The notes below the pieces were generated by a model. It ran no database searches and was not told where the DNA came from. It was given only the letters and a program-made list of their open reading frames with translations. The position numbers and the translations under genes are program-made. Positions 8,274 through 17,730 of a DNA stretch of 64,000 bases are shown here, piece by piece. Numbering within the stretch: the first letter of the stretch is position 1; the number at the start of each line of letters is the position of its first letter. The DNA comes from an uncultured Eubacteriales bacterium (GTDB taxonomy: Bacteria > Bacillota > Clostridia > Oscillospirales > Acutalibacteraceae): contig CAKTEE010000005.1 in assembly GCA_934546985.1 (NCBI GenBank), positions 146,946 to 210,945 of the forward strand, given 5' to 3'.

Positions 8274-9287
8274 ATGAGCAAAACCGTAATACCAGCAGGT
8301 TATCCCATGCCGGACTGCTTATCTCTTTACGAAACGCAGGAAGCGATTGAAAAAATTAAAAGCTGTTTTTCCAGTCAGTTAAAGTCTGCGTTGAACCTGA
8401 TGCGCGTATCCGCCCCATTATTTGTAGACCCTGCAACAGGGTTAAACGACGATTTAAACGGGGTGGAGCATCCGGTCAGTTTCCGCATTAAAGAAACCGG
8501 ATTAGAAGCGCAAGTGGTTCATTCCCTTGCAAAATGGAAACGCATGGCGCTTTACCGTTATAACTTTCAGCCTGGTTCCGGGCTTTATACGGATATGAAC
8601 GCTATCCGCAGGGATGAAGATATGGACAATCTGCATTCTATTTATGTGGATCAATGGGATTGGGAGGCTATTATCCCTGAAGGTCAGAGAAATATAGAAT
8701 ACCTGAAAAAAACCGTAACCGCTATTTTTGAAGCAATCCGCCAAACACTGGACTGCCTGAAAAAAAATTATCCGCAGATTACCGTTTCCATACCGGAGAA
8801 AATCCAGTTTATCACAACACAGGAACTGGAAGATTTTTATCCAAACCTTACGCCGAAAGAACGGGAAAACGCTTATTTAAAAGAGCATCACGCCGCTTTC
8901 ATTATGCAGATTGGCGGCCGGCTGAAATCCGGCATAAAGCATGACGGGCGCGCACCGGACTATGATGACTGGAACCTGAACGGCGACATTGTGCTTTGGA
9001 GCGAAGTCCTGCAAAGCGCTTTTGAAGTTTCCTCCATGGGCATCCGCGTTGACGCTGACGCTATGGCAAAACAACTGAAATCAGCCGGATGTGAAGAACG
9101 TGCAAACCTTCCATTCCACAAAATGGTGCTTGACGGAACACTGCCGCTCACCATTGGCGGCGGTATCGGCCAATCCCGTTTGTGTATGTTCCTGCTGAGC
9201 AAGGCACATATCGGCGAGGTTCAAGTTTCGCTTTGGGATGATGATACAAAAAACATCTGTCAATCCGCAGGCGTTACCTTATTATAA
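8274..9287 (+). CDS. asnA: Aspartate-ammonia ligase (ammonia-dependent asparagine synthetase)
   Basis: The enzyme makes asparagine from aspartate, ammonia and ATP by a class II aminoacyl-tRNA synthetase-like fold. It has 337 residues, near the usual 330. Signatures are the N-terminal ETQEAIEKIKSCF, the RDEDMDNLHSIYVDQWDWE segment and the C-terminal GGGIGQSRLCMFLL. The ATG at 8274 is preferred over the in-frame ATG at 8256 because AAAGGATGG lies six bases upstream of it. It is followed by type III glutamine synthetase after 63 nt. It is controlled by the attenuator just upstream, which fits an ammonia-consuming enzyme. Confidence 0.95.
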   Translation: MSKTVIPAGYPMPDCLSLYETQEAIEKIKSCFSSQLKSALNLMRVSAPLFVDPATGLNDDLNGVEHPVSFRIKETGLEAQVVHSLAKWKRMALYRYNFQPGSGLYTDMNAIRRDEDMDNLHSIYVDQWDWEAIIPEGQRNIEYLKKTVTAIFEAIRQTLDCLKKNYPQITVSIPEKIQFITTQELEDFYPNLTPKERENAYLKEHHAAFIMQIGGRLKSGIKHDGRAPDYDDWNLNGDIVLWSEVLQSAFEVSSMGIRVDADAMAKQLKSAGCEERANLPFHKMVLDGTLPLTIGGGIGQSRLCMFLLSKAHIGEVQVSLWDDDTKNICQSAGVTLL

Positions 9288-9350
9288 GTAAATATCCTCT
9301 CTCGCACAAAATATATCAGCCGTATGCAGCGGCAGAACGGAGATGCTACC

Positions 9351-11444
9351 ATGAACAATATATTGCCTGATAACTTCGGCTGCATGGTTTTTAACGACAG
9401 AACTATGCAGAAACGGCTTCCCAGAGAAACTTATAAAGCACTGAAACGCACCATTGAAAAAGGCAAAAGCCTTGATAAAACTATTGCAGATGTTGTTGCC
9501 AACGCAATGAAAGACTGGGCAGTTGAACACGGTGTAACCCATTACACACACTGGTTTCAGCCTATGACCGGCATCACTGCGGAAAAACATGACAGTTTTA
9601 TTTCTCCGCTGGGCGACGGCAGCGTGATTATGGAGTTTTCCGGCAAGGAACTTGTAAAAGGCGAACCGGATGCATCCAGTTTTCCTTCCGGCGGGCTGCG
9701 CGCCACCTTTGAAGCGAGGGGTTACACTGCATGGGATCCAACTTCCTATGCGTTTATTAAGGATCGTACCCTTTGTATTCCAACAGTATTTTGCTCTTAC
9801 GGCGGTGAAGCTTTGGATAAAAAAACACCGCTTCTTCGTTCCATGGAATTAATCAATAAACAGGCTTTGCGTATCCTGCGTCTATTTGGCAAGCTTGACG
9901 TTACCCGTGTAAACACTACAGTCGGACCGGAACAGGAATATTTTTTAATCGACCGTAAACTGTATGAAAAAAGACCGGATCTGAAATTCTGCGGCAGAAC
10001 TCTGTTCGGTGCAAAACCGCCGAAAGGCCAGGAATTGGAAGATCATTATTTCGGCGCTATCAAACCCCGTGTTGCTGCGTACATGCAGGATTTGGACGAA
10101 GAACTCTGGAAACTGGGTATCCTTGCAAAAACAGAGCATAATGAGGTAGCTCCGGCACAGCATGAACTTGCACCGATTTACACCAACACCAATACTGCAA
10201 CCGACCACAATCAGCTTACCATGGAAATTATGAAAAAAACAGCGCAAAAGCATGGTTTAGCCTGCCTGCTGCATGAAAAGCCTTTTGCAGGCATCAACGG
10301 CAGCGGCAAACATAACAACTGGTCTATTTCAACAAATACGGGCGTCAACCTGTTGGAGCCCGGCGATTCCCCGCAGGATAACGCACAGTTTTTGCTGTTC
10401 CTCTGCGCGGTTATTAAAGCGGTTGACGACTATCAGGATTTACTGCGTATTTCTGTTGCCAGTGCAGGCAACGACCATCGTCTCGGCGCTAATGAAGCGC
10501 CGCCTGCAATTGTTTCTATGTACTTAGGGGAAGAATTAACCGAGATACTGGAAGCAATTGAATCCGGTGAAAATTACAATCAAAAAGATAAGGTTGAAAT
10601 GAAGGTAGGCGTACATATCCTGCCGCGTTTCCCAAAAGATACAACAGACCGCAACCGTACCTCCCCCTTTGCATTTACAGGCAATAAATTTGAATTCCGT
10701 ATGTTAGGTTCCGCACTCTCTATCTCCGGCCCAAATGTTATTCTGAACACCATTGTTGCAGAAGAACTGAGCCAGTTTGCTGAGTATCTTGAAAATGCCG
10801 AAAACTTTGAAACAAGCCTTCAGCAGTTGATTAAGGACACTATTCATAATCATAAACGCATTATCTTTAATGGCAACAATTATTCTCCGGAATGGCTGAA
10901 AGAAGCGGAACAAAGAGGCCTAATGAACTTGAAAACAACTGTAGATGCTTTACCATACTTTATATCAGAAAAAAATATTGCATTGTTCACTAAACATAAA
11001 ATTTTTACGGCTACAGAAATGTGCTCTCGTTATGAAATTCTCATGGAAAACTACTGTAAAAATATTCATATTGAAGCACTCACCATGCTGGAAATGGCAA
11101 AACGGCAGATTCTTCCTGCAGCGTTCAAATATATTAATACGCTCAATACTTCTGTCTTGCAAAAGAAACAACTTTCTTTACCTATATCTGCAGAAGTGGA
11201 AGAAAGCCTGATTCAGCGTCTGTCTGCCCTTAGTACCAGCCTTTATAAAAAAACAGAAGCATTATCCGACAGTTTGCTCCATGTAAAAACTATCACACAC
11301 ATTAAAGAAGAAGCAGAATATTACAGAGATACCGTCTTTGTTACCATGCAGGAAATTCGTGCTGCGGCTGACGAAATGGAAACTTTAACTGGGGAAGAAT
11401 ACTGGCCGTTTCCAACCTACGGCAAGCTCCTTTTTGATATTTAA
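9351..11444 (+). CDS. glnN: Glutamine synthetase, type III
   Basis: GSIII enzymes are large (about 700 residues) and structurally distinct from GlnA; this one has 697. Typical segments are HWFQPMTGITAEKHDSF near the N-terminus, GPEQEYFLID, EHNEVAPAQHELAPI, and KHNNWSISTNTG, which holds the substrate-binding core. The start at 9351 has GGAG eight bases upstream; an earlier ATG at 9324 lacks a site. Having both type I and type III enzymes is common in gut Clostridia and Bacteroides. Shared transcription with asnA is inferred from spacing and the absence of a terminator between them. Confidence 0.95.
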   Translation: MNNILPDNFGCMVFNDRTMQKRLPRETYKALKRTIEKGKSLDKTIADVVANAMKDWAVEHGVTHYTHWFQPMTGITAEKHDSFISPLGDGSVIMEFSGKELVKGEPDASSFPSGGLRATFEARGYTAWDPTSYAFIKDRTLCIPTVFCSYGGEALDKKTPLLRSMELINKQALRILRLFGKLDVTRVNTTVGPEQEYFLIDRKLYEKRPDLKFCGRTLFGAKPPKGQELEDHYFGAIKPRVAAYMQDLDEELWKLGILAKTEHNEVAPAQHELAPIYTNTNTATDHNQLTMEIMKKTAQKHGLACLLHEKPFAGINGSGKHNNWSISTNTGVNLLEPGDSPQDNAQFLLFLCAVIKAVDDYQDLLRISVASAGNDHRLGANEAPPAIVSMYLGEELTEILEAIESGENYNQKDKVEMKVGVHILPRFPKDTTDRNRTSPFAFTGNKFEFRMLGSALSISGPNVILNTIVAEELSQFAEYLENAENFETSLQQLIKDTIHNHKRIIFNGNNYSPEWLKEAEQRGLMNLKTTVDALPYFISEKNIALFTKHKIFTATEMCSRYEILMENYCKNIHIEALTMLEMAKRQILPAAFKYINTLNTSVLQKKQLSLPISAEVEESLIQRLSALSTSLYKKTEALSDSLLHVKTITHIKEEAEYYRDTVFVTMQEIRAAADEMETLTGEEYWPFPTYGKLLFDI

Positions 11445-11484
11445 ATAAACAATACCTTTAATCTCTGCTTTGCTTAACGGGAAG

Positions 11485-11527
11485 AAAGCCTATGGAAGTT
11501 GTTTTCCATAGGCTTTTGTCCTTTTTT
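11485..11527 (+). terminator. Terminator of the asnA-glnN operon
   Basis: A 13-bp stem (AAAGCCTATGGAA and its complement) with a small loop is followed by a U-rich run. Confidence 0.85.
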
Positions 11528-11553
11528 CAAAACAAATCTTTCAAAAAAGCTTC

Positions 11554-11582
11554 TGGCATTTCAGCACGGTTTGCAGTATAAT
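11554..11582 (+). promoter_or_regulatory. Probable promoter of pgsA
   Basis: A perfect TATAAT (11577-11582) stands 17 bp after a poor -35 (TGGCAT, 11554-11559), and lies 68 nt before the gene. Confidence 0.5.
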
Positions 11583-11649
11583 ATGTGCGGATGAGGGTAA
11601 ATATGAAATCTCCTGCTTTTTCTTAGTTTTTCAGAAAGGAAGTTTGACA

Positions 11650-12216
11650 ATGCAATGGAATAAAAAAGAAATACTCAGCATACCAAACTTGCTAAGTTTT
11701 ATGCGTATTCTGCTGATTCCAGCCTTTGTATACAGCTATGTTACCGCCGCAGAACCCAAAGATTATTTGATTGCCGCCGGAATTATTTTGCTTTCAGGTC
11801 TGACCGATTTGGTTGACGGTAAAATTGCCCGCAGATACCATATGATAACAGAATTCGGCAAAGCATTGGACCCCATTGCGGACAAGCTGACACAGGCCGG
11901 TATTGTACTAAGTCTCTTATTTAAAATAAAATACATGTATCTGCTTGTCATTTTATTTATAATTAAAGAACTTTACATGGGTATATCCTGCCTGATTTTG
12001 CTGCGCCGCGGAAAAAAGCTGAACGGTGCAAAATGGTACGGCAAAGTATGTACAGCAGTATTGTATATTGTAATGTTCCTGCTAATTGCAATCCCCGGCA
12101 TGCCCGCTTTTTTGCAAAACACTCTTATGCTGGTTTGCGCAGGATTTATGCTGTTGTCCATGGGAATGTACCTTCCTGTTTTCATTAAACTGTACCAAAA
12201 CTCAGAGAAGATATAA
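11650..12216 (+). CDS. pgsA: CDP-diacylglycerol-glycerol-3-phosphate 3-phosphatidyltransferase
   Basis: This integral membrane enzyme makes phosphatidylglycerol phosphate. The 188 residues include the complete CDP-alcohol phosphotransferase motif DG-x2-AR-x8-G-x3-D-x3-D (DGKIAR, then G, then DPIAD) and several hydrophobic helices. ATG 11650 is chosen because AGAAAGGAAG is seven bases upstream; a TTG at 11644 is too close to it. Some clostridial paralogues act in cardiolipin synthesis, so the exact acceptor is less certain than the family. Confidence 0.85.
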   Translation: MQWNKKEILSIPNLLSFMRILLIPAFVYSYVTAAEPKDYLIAAGIILLSGLTDLVDGKIARRYHMITEFGKALDPIADKLTQAGIVLSLLFKIKYMYLLVILFIIKELYMGISCLILLRRGKKLNGAKWYGKVCTAVLYIVMFLLIAIPGMPAFLQNTLMLVCAGFMLLSMGMYLPVFIKLYQNSEKI

Positions 12217-12331
12217 CTTCCAGTTATCATTTGATGTATCTATTCACTCTGCATCCATTTGCAGAAATATATTTTTGCATCCGAAGACCCTACAGAGCAT
12301 TTGCAAATGTTTCATACCAATACCAAAAATA

Positions 12332-12375
12332 CAAAAAATAAAAACCCTGAAACCTTTAATATATAGGTTTCAAGG
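12332..12375 (-). terminator. Terminator of tRNA-Ala
   Basis: Read leftwards, CCTTGAAACCT pairs with AGGTTTCAGG, followed by GUUUUUAUUUUUUG. It is only 10 nt past the tRNA 3' end. It could also serve pgsA from the other side, with a weaker U run. Confidence 0.8.
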
Positions 12376-12384
12376 CTTTTACGT

Positions 12385-12460
<76 letters not shown>

Positions 12461-12490
12461 ATGCACTATATTTTCATTTATAATGCTGAT

Positions 12491-12519
12491 ATTTTATCAT
12501 AGTATCATTAAAAAATCAA
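12491..12519 (-). promoter_or_regulatory. Promoter of tRNA-Ala
   Basis: TTGATT (12519-12514), a 17-bp spacer and TAAAAT (12496-12491), about 30 bp before the tRNA 5' end. Confidence 0.7.
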
Positions 12520-12602
12520 GAGTAAATTAAAAATTAACGCTATTTTCGCAATCTTTTGACTTCTTTTATACTATTCTTAAGAAAAAGCAAATAAATAATA
12601 TC

Positions 12603-12647
12603 ACCGCACGGAGTTCATACAAACTTCGTGCGGTACTCTTTTTTATT
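12603..12647 (-). terminator. Terminator downstream of glmM
   Basis: A 13-bp stem with one mismatch (12603-12615 with 12622-12634). There is a U run on the rightward strand and an AU-rich run on the leftward strand, so it may act in both directions. The rest of 12520-12671 shows nothing else. Confidence 0.6.
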
Positions 12648-12671
12648 CAACGAAAAGTCGTACTGAATGGA

Positions 12672-14027
12672 TTATTTTTTCATAAGGCGTTCACGGATAA
12701 TATCTGCAACTTTTGTCCCAACCCGGTTAATTTGTTCTAAGTCTTTACCCTCGGCCATTATCCGAATCAATGGTTCCGTCCCTGAAACACGGACAATAAT
12801 ACGGCCTTCTGTCCCCAACTCTGTTTTTGCTTTTTCAATTTCCGCCTTAATTGTGTGATCGGTATAAAATGCCAACTTACCTTCAGCAGAAACCTTCACA
12901 TTAATCATAATCTGCGGATAACGCTCCATAAGCGTGGACAGACTAGAAAGCTTTGCCTGCCTGCGGCGCAATAAGCATAACAGCTGGATTGCAGTCAACT
13001 GTCCGTCACCTGTTGTTGCAAAGTCACGAAAAATAATATGGCCCGATTGTTCACCGCCAAAATTATATTCTTCCAACAGCATTTCTTCCAGAACATAGCG
13101 ATCTCCTACTTTGGTTGCAGCAAAACGCATATTATGTTCCTCACAAAATTTCTGAAACCCCATATTTGTCATAATTGTTCCAACAACGGCATTTCTTGCA
13201 AGCTTTCCGCGTTCTTTCATATCTAACGCACAAATTGCCATAATATAGTCACCGTCCACTAATTTCCCTTCATTGTCTACTGCAAGGCATCGGTCCGCGT
13301 CACCATCAAAAGCAACTCCCACATCCAGCCCATGTTTTTTTACATACTCCATAAGGCTTTCCATGTGTGTAGAACCGCAATCCTCATTCACATTAACGCC
13401 ATCGGGCTGGTCATTTAAAATATGACATTCAGCACCCAACTCTGTAAATAATTTTTCAGCCGTGGCACTCGCTGAACCATTGGAACAATCCACGGCCACT
13501 TTCATTCCTTCAAGAGAATAGGGTACCGTGCTTTTCAAATGCTCTACATAATCTTTTACCGCTGTTTCCGCAGAAATAACCTTTCCAACTGCGCTGCCAG
13601 ACGCTAAAGTTGGAGATTGTACATCGCTAAGTACCATTGCCTCTATCTGATCTTCCAGCGCATCCGGCAATTTATAACCGTCACCACTGAATATTTTAAT
13701 TCCGTTAAATTCATATGGGTTATGGGAAGCGGAAATCATAATGCCCGCGTCTGCTTTATATTTCCCTACTAAATAAGCGACTGCCGGCGTAGAGATAACA
13801 CCCAGCAATACTACCTCTGCACCAACAGAACAAAGCCCTGCAACTAATGCGCCCTCCAACATGTCTGAAGAAAGGCGTGTATCTTTGCCTAAAACAAAAC
13901 GAGGATGACGGCGGTTGCCATCTGTTAAAACCATAGCAGCCGCACGGCCAATTTTCATTGCAAGCTCACATGTTAATTCCGTATTTGCAATTCCTCTAAC
14001 CCCATCTGTACCAAAGAGTCTGCCCAT
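12672..14027 (-). CDS. glmM: Phosphoglucosamine mutase
   Basis: GlmM converts glucosamine-6-phosphate to glucosamine-1-phosphate for UDP-GlcNAc and peptidoglycan synthesis. It has 451 residues, the family length. It begins MGRLFGTDGVRGIAN and carries the phosphoserine loop ISASHNPYEFNG (Ser101), the metal loop DGDADR (about residue 240) and the C-terminal phosphate-binding VRVSGTEPLIRIM. AAGGAG precedes the ATG at 14027. It lies 15 nt after a GlmU-like gene, so the two consecutive steps of amino-sugar activation are likely linked. Confidence 0.96.
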   Translation of the reverse strand: MGRLFGTDGVRGIANTELTCELAMKIGRAAAMVLTDGNRRHPRFVLGKDTRLSSDMLEGALVAGLCSVGAEVVLLGVISTPAVAYLVGKYKADAGIMISASHNPYEFNGIKIFSGDGYKLPDALEDQIEAMVLSDVQSPTLASGSAVGKVISAETAVKDYVEHLKSTVPYSLEGMKVAVDCSNGSASATAEKLFTELGAECHILNDQPDGVNVNEDCGSTHMESLMEYVKKHGLDVGVAFDGDADRCLAVDNEGKLVDGDYIMAICALDMKERGKLARNAVVGTIMTNMGFQKFCEEHNMRFAATKVGDRYVLEEMLLEEYNFGGEQSGHIIFRDFATTGDGQLTAIQLLCLLRRRQAKLSSLSTLMERYPQIMINVKVSAEGKLAFYTDHTIKAEIEKAKTELGTEGRIIVRVSGTEPLIRIMAEGKDLEQINRVGTKVADIIRERLMKK

Positions 14028-14042
14028 TATAATTTCTCCTTA

Positions 14043-14720
14043 TTATTTTAATTTCACAATAATATTACTAGAATTTTTATAAATACTATTGGCTGGCACT
14101 ACTCCACGCACACAGGATGTTGGATAAATATTACTATTACGCCCAACAATAGTACCAGGATTTAATACGCTGTTACAGCCAATCTCAACATAATCACCAA
14201 GTATTGCTCCAAATTTTTTCATACCAGTAGCAATAATTTTACAACCATTTTTAACATTCACCGGCATTTTATCACTTTTCACATTTGATGTAATCGCACC
14301 CGCACCCATATGAGAACGATACCCTAAAATGGAATCCCCCACATAATTATAATGGGGTACCTGTACTTCATTAAATAATATAACGTTTTTCAATTCTGTT
14401 GAATTGCCGACAACTGCATGATTGCCAACAATTGCACTGCCTCGGATAAATGCACAGTGCCGTACTTCTGCCCCTTTTCCAATGATACATGGTCCTGTAA
14501 CATATGCGCTTGCAAAAACAACAGCTTCTTTTGCAATCCAAATATCTTCTGCCGGATGATCATATTCATCTAAGGAAAGTTCTGACCCTATGGAAAGGAT
14601 ATATTCATTAATTTTCGGTAATACCTCCCATGGATAAGAACAGCCCTGAAAAATTCCAGCGGCAATCGTCTGTGAAAGGTCAAACAAAGCCTCTACACCC
14701 ATATCCATACCCTTTGTCAT
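14043..14720 (-). CDS. GlmU-like left-handed beta-helix acyltransferase / nucleotidyltransferase-related protein
   Basis: The 225-residue protein consists mostly of hexapeptide repeats (for example IGKGAEVRHCAFIRGSAIVG and VGNHAVVGNSTELKNVILF), the left-handed beta helix of GlmU-type acetyltransferases. It lacks the N-terminal uridylyltransferase domain with its GTRM motif, so it is not a full GlmU. Proteins of this kind occur next to glmM in Clostridia. The role in sugar-nucleotide formation is inferred from fold and neighbour only. GGAGG lies nine bases before the ATG at 14720. Confidence 0.75.
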   Translation of the reverse strand: MTKGMDMGVEALFDLSQTIAAGIFQGCSYPWEVLPKINEYILSIGSELSLDEYDHPAEDIWIAKEAVVFASAYVTGPCIIGKGAEVRHCAFIRGSAIVGNHAVVGNSTELKNVILFNEVQVPHYNYVGDSILGYRSHMGAGAITSNVKSDKMPVNVKNGCKIIATGMKKFGAILGDYVEIGCNSVLNPGTIVGRNSNIYPTSCVRGVVPANSIYKNSSNIIVKLK

Positions 14721-14831
14721 TTATTATGTCCTCCTTTTTCTATTCTTTTTCCAGCCTAATTTTGCCAACATATAAAATATATGAATCATTCTTCAAAAAT
14801 AGACCTGCGTTTTTATATTTTTAATGTTTTG

Positions 14832-14860
14832 ATTATAGCAAACTGCAAATATCAAAGCAA
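14832..14860 (-). promoter_or_regulatory. Promoter of the GlmU-like/glmM operon
   Basis: TTGCTT (14860-14855), a 17-bp spacer and TATAAT (14837-14832), about 110 bp upstream of the first gene. Confidence 0.6.
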
Positions 14861-15237
14861 TAAATTCTTGGCTTTTATTGAATAAAATTGCCCTATATTC
14901 CTTCAAAATAGGAGTTGTTTTATGGTTTTGCATTTAATATATGTAAATAATCCCATACTATTCCTATTGTCAGAACGCTATCTTTTCCATAGGCATGAAC
15001 ATCGGTTAAAATGTTTAAAACTAAAGCTTTTTTATAAGCGTTCTCTACTATCTTTGTGAAATTATAAAATAAAAACCACTAATTATTCAAATCCTTGTTC
15101 TATTCTGTATTGGACATGGGTTTTCTAATCGAGTTTATACGACACACTCTCTTTGTTAAAGTAATAAACATAGAAATATGTTCTTTTAGACTCTTTCGTA
15201 TTTTTATCCCTCCAAATATATTTTAACATAAGAAAAA
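14861..15237. other. Gene-free stretch
   Basis: About 375 bp, AT-rich. I see no credible reading frame, RNA fold or repeat in it. Confidence 0.5.
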
Positions 15238-15270
15238 GGCAGATACATGGTGGGTTTCCATGTGTCTACC
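15238..15270 (-). terminator. Second terminator of the malic enzyme transcript
   Basis: GGTAGACACATGG pairs with CCATGTATCTGCC across a 7-nt loop; U-rich tract on the leftward strand. Confidence 0.75.
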
Positions 15271-15313
15271 TTTATTTTAGCATTGCACTTGGCTGGGGAT
15301 ATGACTTGTTAAA

Positions 15314-15338
15314 AAGTGGGATATAAAATATCCCACTT
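15314..15338 (-). terminator. First terminator of malic enzyme
   Basis: A perfect 10-bp stem AAGTGGGATA/TATCCCACTT with a 5-nt loop and a short U run, 14 nt after the stop. Two terminators in series suggest tight insulation. Confidence 0.8.
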
Positions 15339-15351
15339 AAATTTTAAACTA

Positions 15352-16524
15352 TTACAGTCTTGCAACGCCAGAATCACGAGCTGCTTGAGCAACTGCTGCT
15401 GCCACTGCCGGAGCAACGCGGGTATCAAGCGCACTCGGAATAATATAATCCGGAGAAAGCTCTTCCTCTGTAATAATTTCAGCAATCGCTTTTGCCGCCG
15501 CAATTTTCATTGCATCATTGATATCTTTTGCACGAACATCCAATGCACCGCGGAAAATACCCGGAAATGCCAAAACATTATTAATCTGGTTTGCAAAGTC
15601 ACTGCGCCCAGTGCCAACAACTGCGGCGCCTGCCTCTTTGGCAAGATCCGGCATAATTTCCGGAACCGGATTTGCCATTGGAAACAAAATTGCATTTGGT
15701 GCCATGCTGCGAACCATATCCTGCGTCACACAACCGGGAGCTGATACGCCAATAAACACATCCGCACCCACCAAGACGTCTGCGAGAGTACCGGATTTTT
15801 TATCAAAGTTAGAAATCTTTGCCATTTCTTCTTTTTCTTTGTTCAGGCCTTCTCTGCCTTCATAAATAGCGCCCTTTCTGTCGCAAAGGATAACATTTTT
15901 CAGACCCATTGCCATTAACAAGCGGATAATCGCAATACCAGCAGCTCCTGCACCTGAAGTTACAACCGTAATTTCATCCAACTTTTTGCCGGTCAGCTTT
16001 AACGCATTGAGCATAGCGGCAAGGGTAACTACCGCAGTGCCATGCTGGTCGTCATGGAAAATTGGGATATCGCTGATTTCTTTCAGTTTGCGCTCAATCT
16101 CAAAGCAACGCGGTGCAGAAATATCTTCCAAATTCACACCGCCAAAACTTCCTGCAAGCAATGCAACAGTTTTTACAATATCGTCAACTTCTTTGGAGCG
16201 GACGCACAGCGGAATAGCGTCAACATCGCCGAATTTCTTAAACAAAGCGCATTTGCCTTCCATAACCGGCATACCAGCTTCCGGTCCAATATCGCCCAAA
16301 CCGAGAACCGCTGTACCGTCGGTAACAACCGCAACCAAATTGGATCTTCTGGTTAAATCATAGCTTTTGTCTACATTTTTCTGAATTTCCAAACACGGCT
16401 GTGCAACGCCCGGGGTATAAGCCAGAGACAAGTCATCCTTTGTTTCAATCGGACAGCGGGTAACTACCTCAATTTTGCCCTTCCATTCTTCATGAAGGCG
16501 TAAAGATTCTTTTGCATAATCCAT
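15352..16524 (-). CDS. NAD-dependent malic enzyme (decarboxylating malate dehydrogenase)
   Basis: The enzyme converts malate to pyruvate and CO2. Its 390 residues match the short bacterial malic enzymes. It carries the substrate segment SLAYTPGVAQPC, the metal site DDQHGTAVV and the Rossmann motif SGAGAAGIA. The start ATG at 16524 has GGAGG eight bases upstream; the longer in-frame start at 16551 lacks one. Directly upstream is a lactate/malate dehydrogenase-family gene, so the pair handles C4-C3 acid conversion. Confidence 0.93.
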   Translation of the reverse strand: MDYAKESLRLHEEWKGKIEVVTRCPIETKDDLSLAYTPGVAQPCLEIQKNVDKSYDLTRRSNLVAVVTDGTAVLGLGDIGPEAGMPVMEGKCALFKKFGDVDAIPLCVRSKEVDDIVKTVALLAGSFGGVNLEDISAPRCFEIERKLKEISDIPIFHDDQHGTAVVTLAAMLNALKLTGKKLDEITVVTSGAGAAGIAIIRLLMAMGLKNVILCDRKGAIYEGREGLNKEKEEMAKISNFDKKSGTLADVLVGADVFIGVSAPGCVTQDMVRSMAPNAILFPMANPVPEIMPDLAKEAGAAVVGTGRSDFANQINNVLAFPGIFRGALDVRAKDINDAMKIAAAKAIAEIITEEELSPDYIIPSALDTRVAPAVAAAVAQAARDSGVARL

Positions 16525-16607
16525 TTCAGATTCCTCCGTTTTATTTAACAAACTTTGTTAATTATATCACGATGCAGGTTAATCTGCAAACCCGTTTCAA
16601 GTATTTT

Positions 16608-17564
16608 TTAAATTTCAAGAGAATTCAAAACATAGCGGAGCGCTTCCGCACTGTGCATGAGCTGGAGTTCTTCCTCTCCGGTTAACGGAGGAGTGATTTC
16701 TTTTTCAAGACCTTTTGCGCCAACAATAAACGGCAGACTCAGGCAAACGTCGTGAATTCCATGCTGACCGTGAATTAAACCGGAAACTGTCATAACAGAG
16801 CTGGAATCGCGAACAATTGCTTCACAAATACGGCGAACAGCCAACGCAACTGCATAATAGGTTGCACCTTTCAAGCCAATTACCTTTGCACCGGAAGTTT
16901 TTACATCATCTGTAATCGCATACAAATCCTGCTTGCCGCAGTTTCCATGATTTTTACATACGTTTTCACAGAAATTCCACATCTGCATCCCCGCAATAGA
17001 AGTCAGAGACCATGGAATCATAGCGGTATCGCCGTGTTCACCGAAAACATAAGCCTGCACGTCATGAGAGTTGATGCCCACATGCTGTGCCAAAGCCGTT
17101 CTCAGACGAGTGGTATCCAACATAGTGCCGGAACCGATAACCTGATTATCCGGCAAACCGGAAATTTTCAAAATAGCATATGTCAGGATATCAACAGGGT
17201 TGCTGACAACAAGATAAATAGCATGCGGCGCCTGCTTAACAACTTCCGGAATAAGGCTGCGCATAATATTTACATTGGTCTGCGCAAGATCAATACGTGT
17301 CTGACCAGGCTTTCTGCCGATACCCGCAGTTACGATAACAATATCAGAATCGCGTGCATCCGTGGTAGAGCCTGCATAAATATTCACCGGAGGACAGAAT
17401 GCTGTACCCTGAATAATATCCATTGCTTCACCCTTGGCTTTATCTGCATTTACATCTACCATAACAATTTCAGAAACCAAACCGGCTAAGGTTAAAGTGT
17501 AGGCACAGGTTGCACCGACGTTGCCCGCACCGAGAATTGTAATTTTTTTACCTTTTTTAATCAT
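16608..17564 (-). CDS. Lactate/malate dehydrogenase family protein (annotated specificity uncertain)
   Basis: The 318-residue NAD-linked 2-hydroxyacid dehydrogenase has GAGNVGATCAYTL (Rossmann loop), the active-site His in GEHGD, the LDTTRLR catalytic pair and a late GATYYAVA. Overall similarity is to L-lactate dehydrogenases. However, the mobile substrate loop reads AGIGRKPGQTR, with Arg84 where lactate dehydrogenases have the Gln102 equivalent. Arg at this position is the hallmark of malate specificity. Either reaction is plausible, and the downstream malic enzyme favours a look at malate. The start at 17564 has AGGAG nine bases upstream. The leader is about 130 nt and shows no clear fold. 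Confidence 0.8.
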   Translation of the reverse strand: MIKKGKKITILGAGNVGATCAYTLTLAGLVSEIVMVDVNADKAKGEAMDIIQGTAFCPPVNIYAGSTTDARDSDIVIVTAGIGRKPGQTRIDLAQTNVNIMRSLIPEVVKQAPHAIYLVVSNPVDILTYAILKISGLPDNQVIGSGTMLDTTRLRTALAQHVGINSHDVQAYVFGEHGDTAMIPWSLTSIAGMQMWNFCENVCKNHGNCGKQDLYAITDDVKTSGAKVIGLKGATYYAVALAVRRICEAIVRDSSSVMTVSGLIHGQHGIHDVCLSLPFIVGAKGLEKEITPPLTGEEELQLMHSAEALRYVLNSLEI

Positions 17565-17701
17565 TACTTACTGTCTCCTAACTTTTTCCCAATAGGGCCA
17601 TAATGCAAGGAAAACGGGATATAGGACAGATATGCAAAAACTTAGGTACACAAAAAGGTGTTTTCTGAAATTGTCCAACCTACCCCATTTTAATTATATT
17701 A

Positions 17702-17730
17702 ATCATAGCGCATTGCCAGTACCTTGTCAA
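17702..17730 (-). promoter_or_regulatory. Promoter of the dehydrogenase-malic enzyme genes
   Basis: TTGACA (17730-17725), a 17-bp spacer and TATGAT (17707-17702). Confidence 0.85.
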
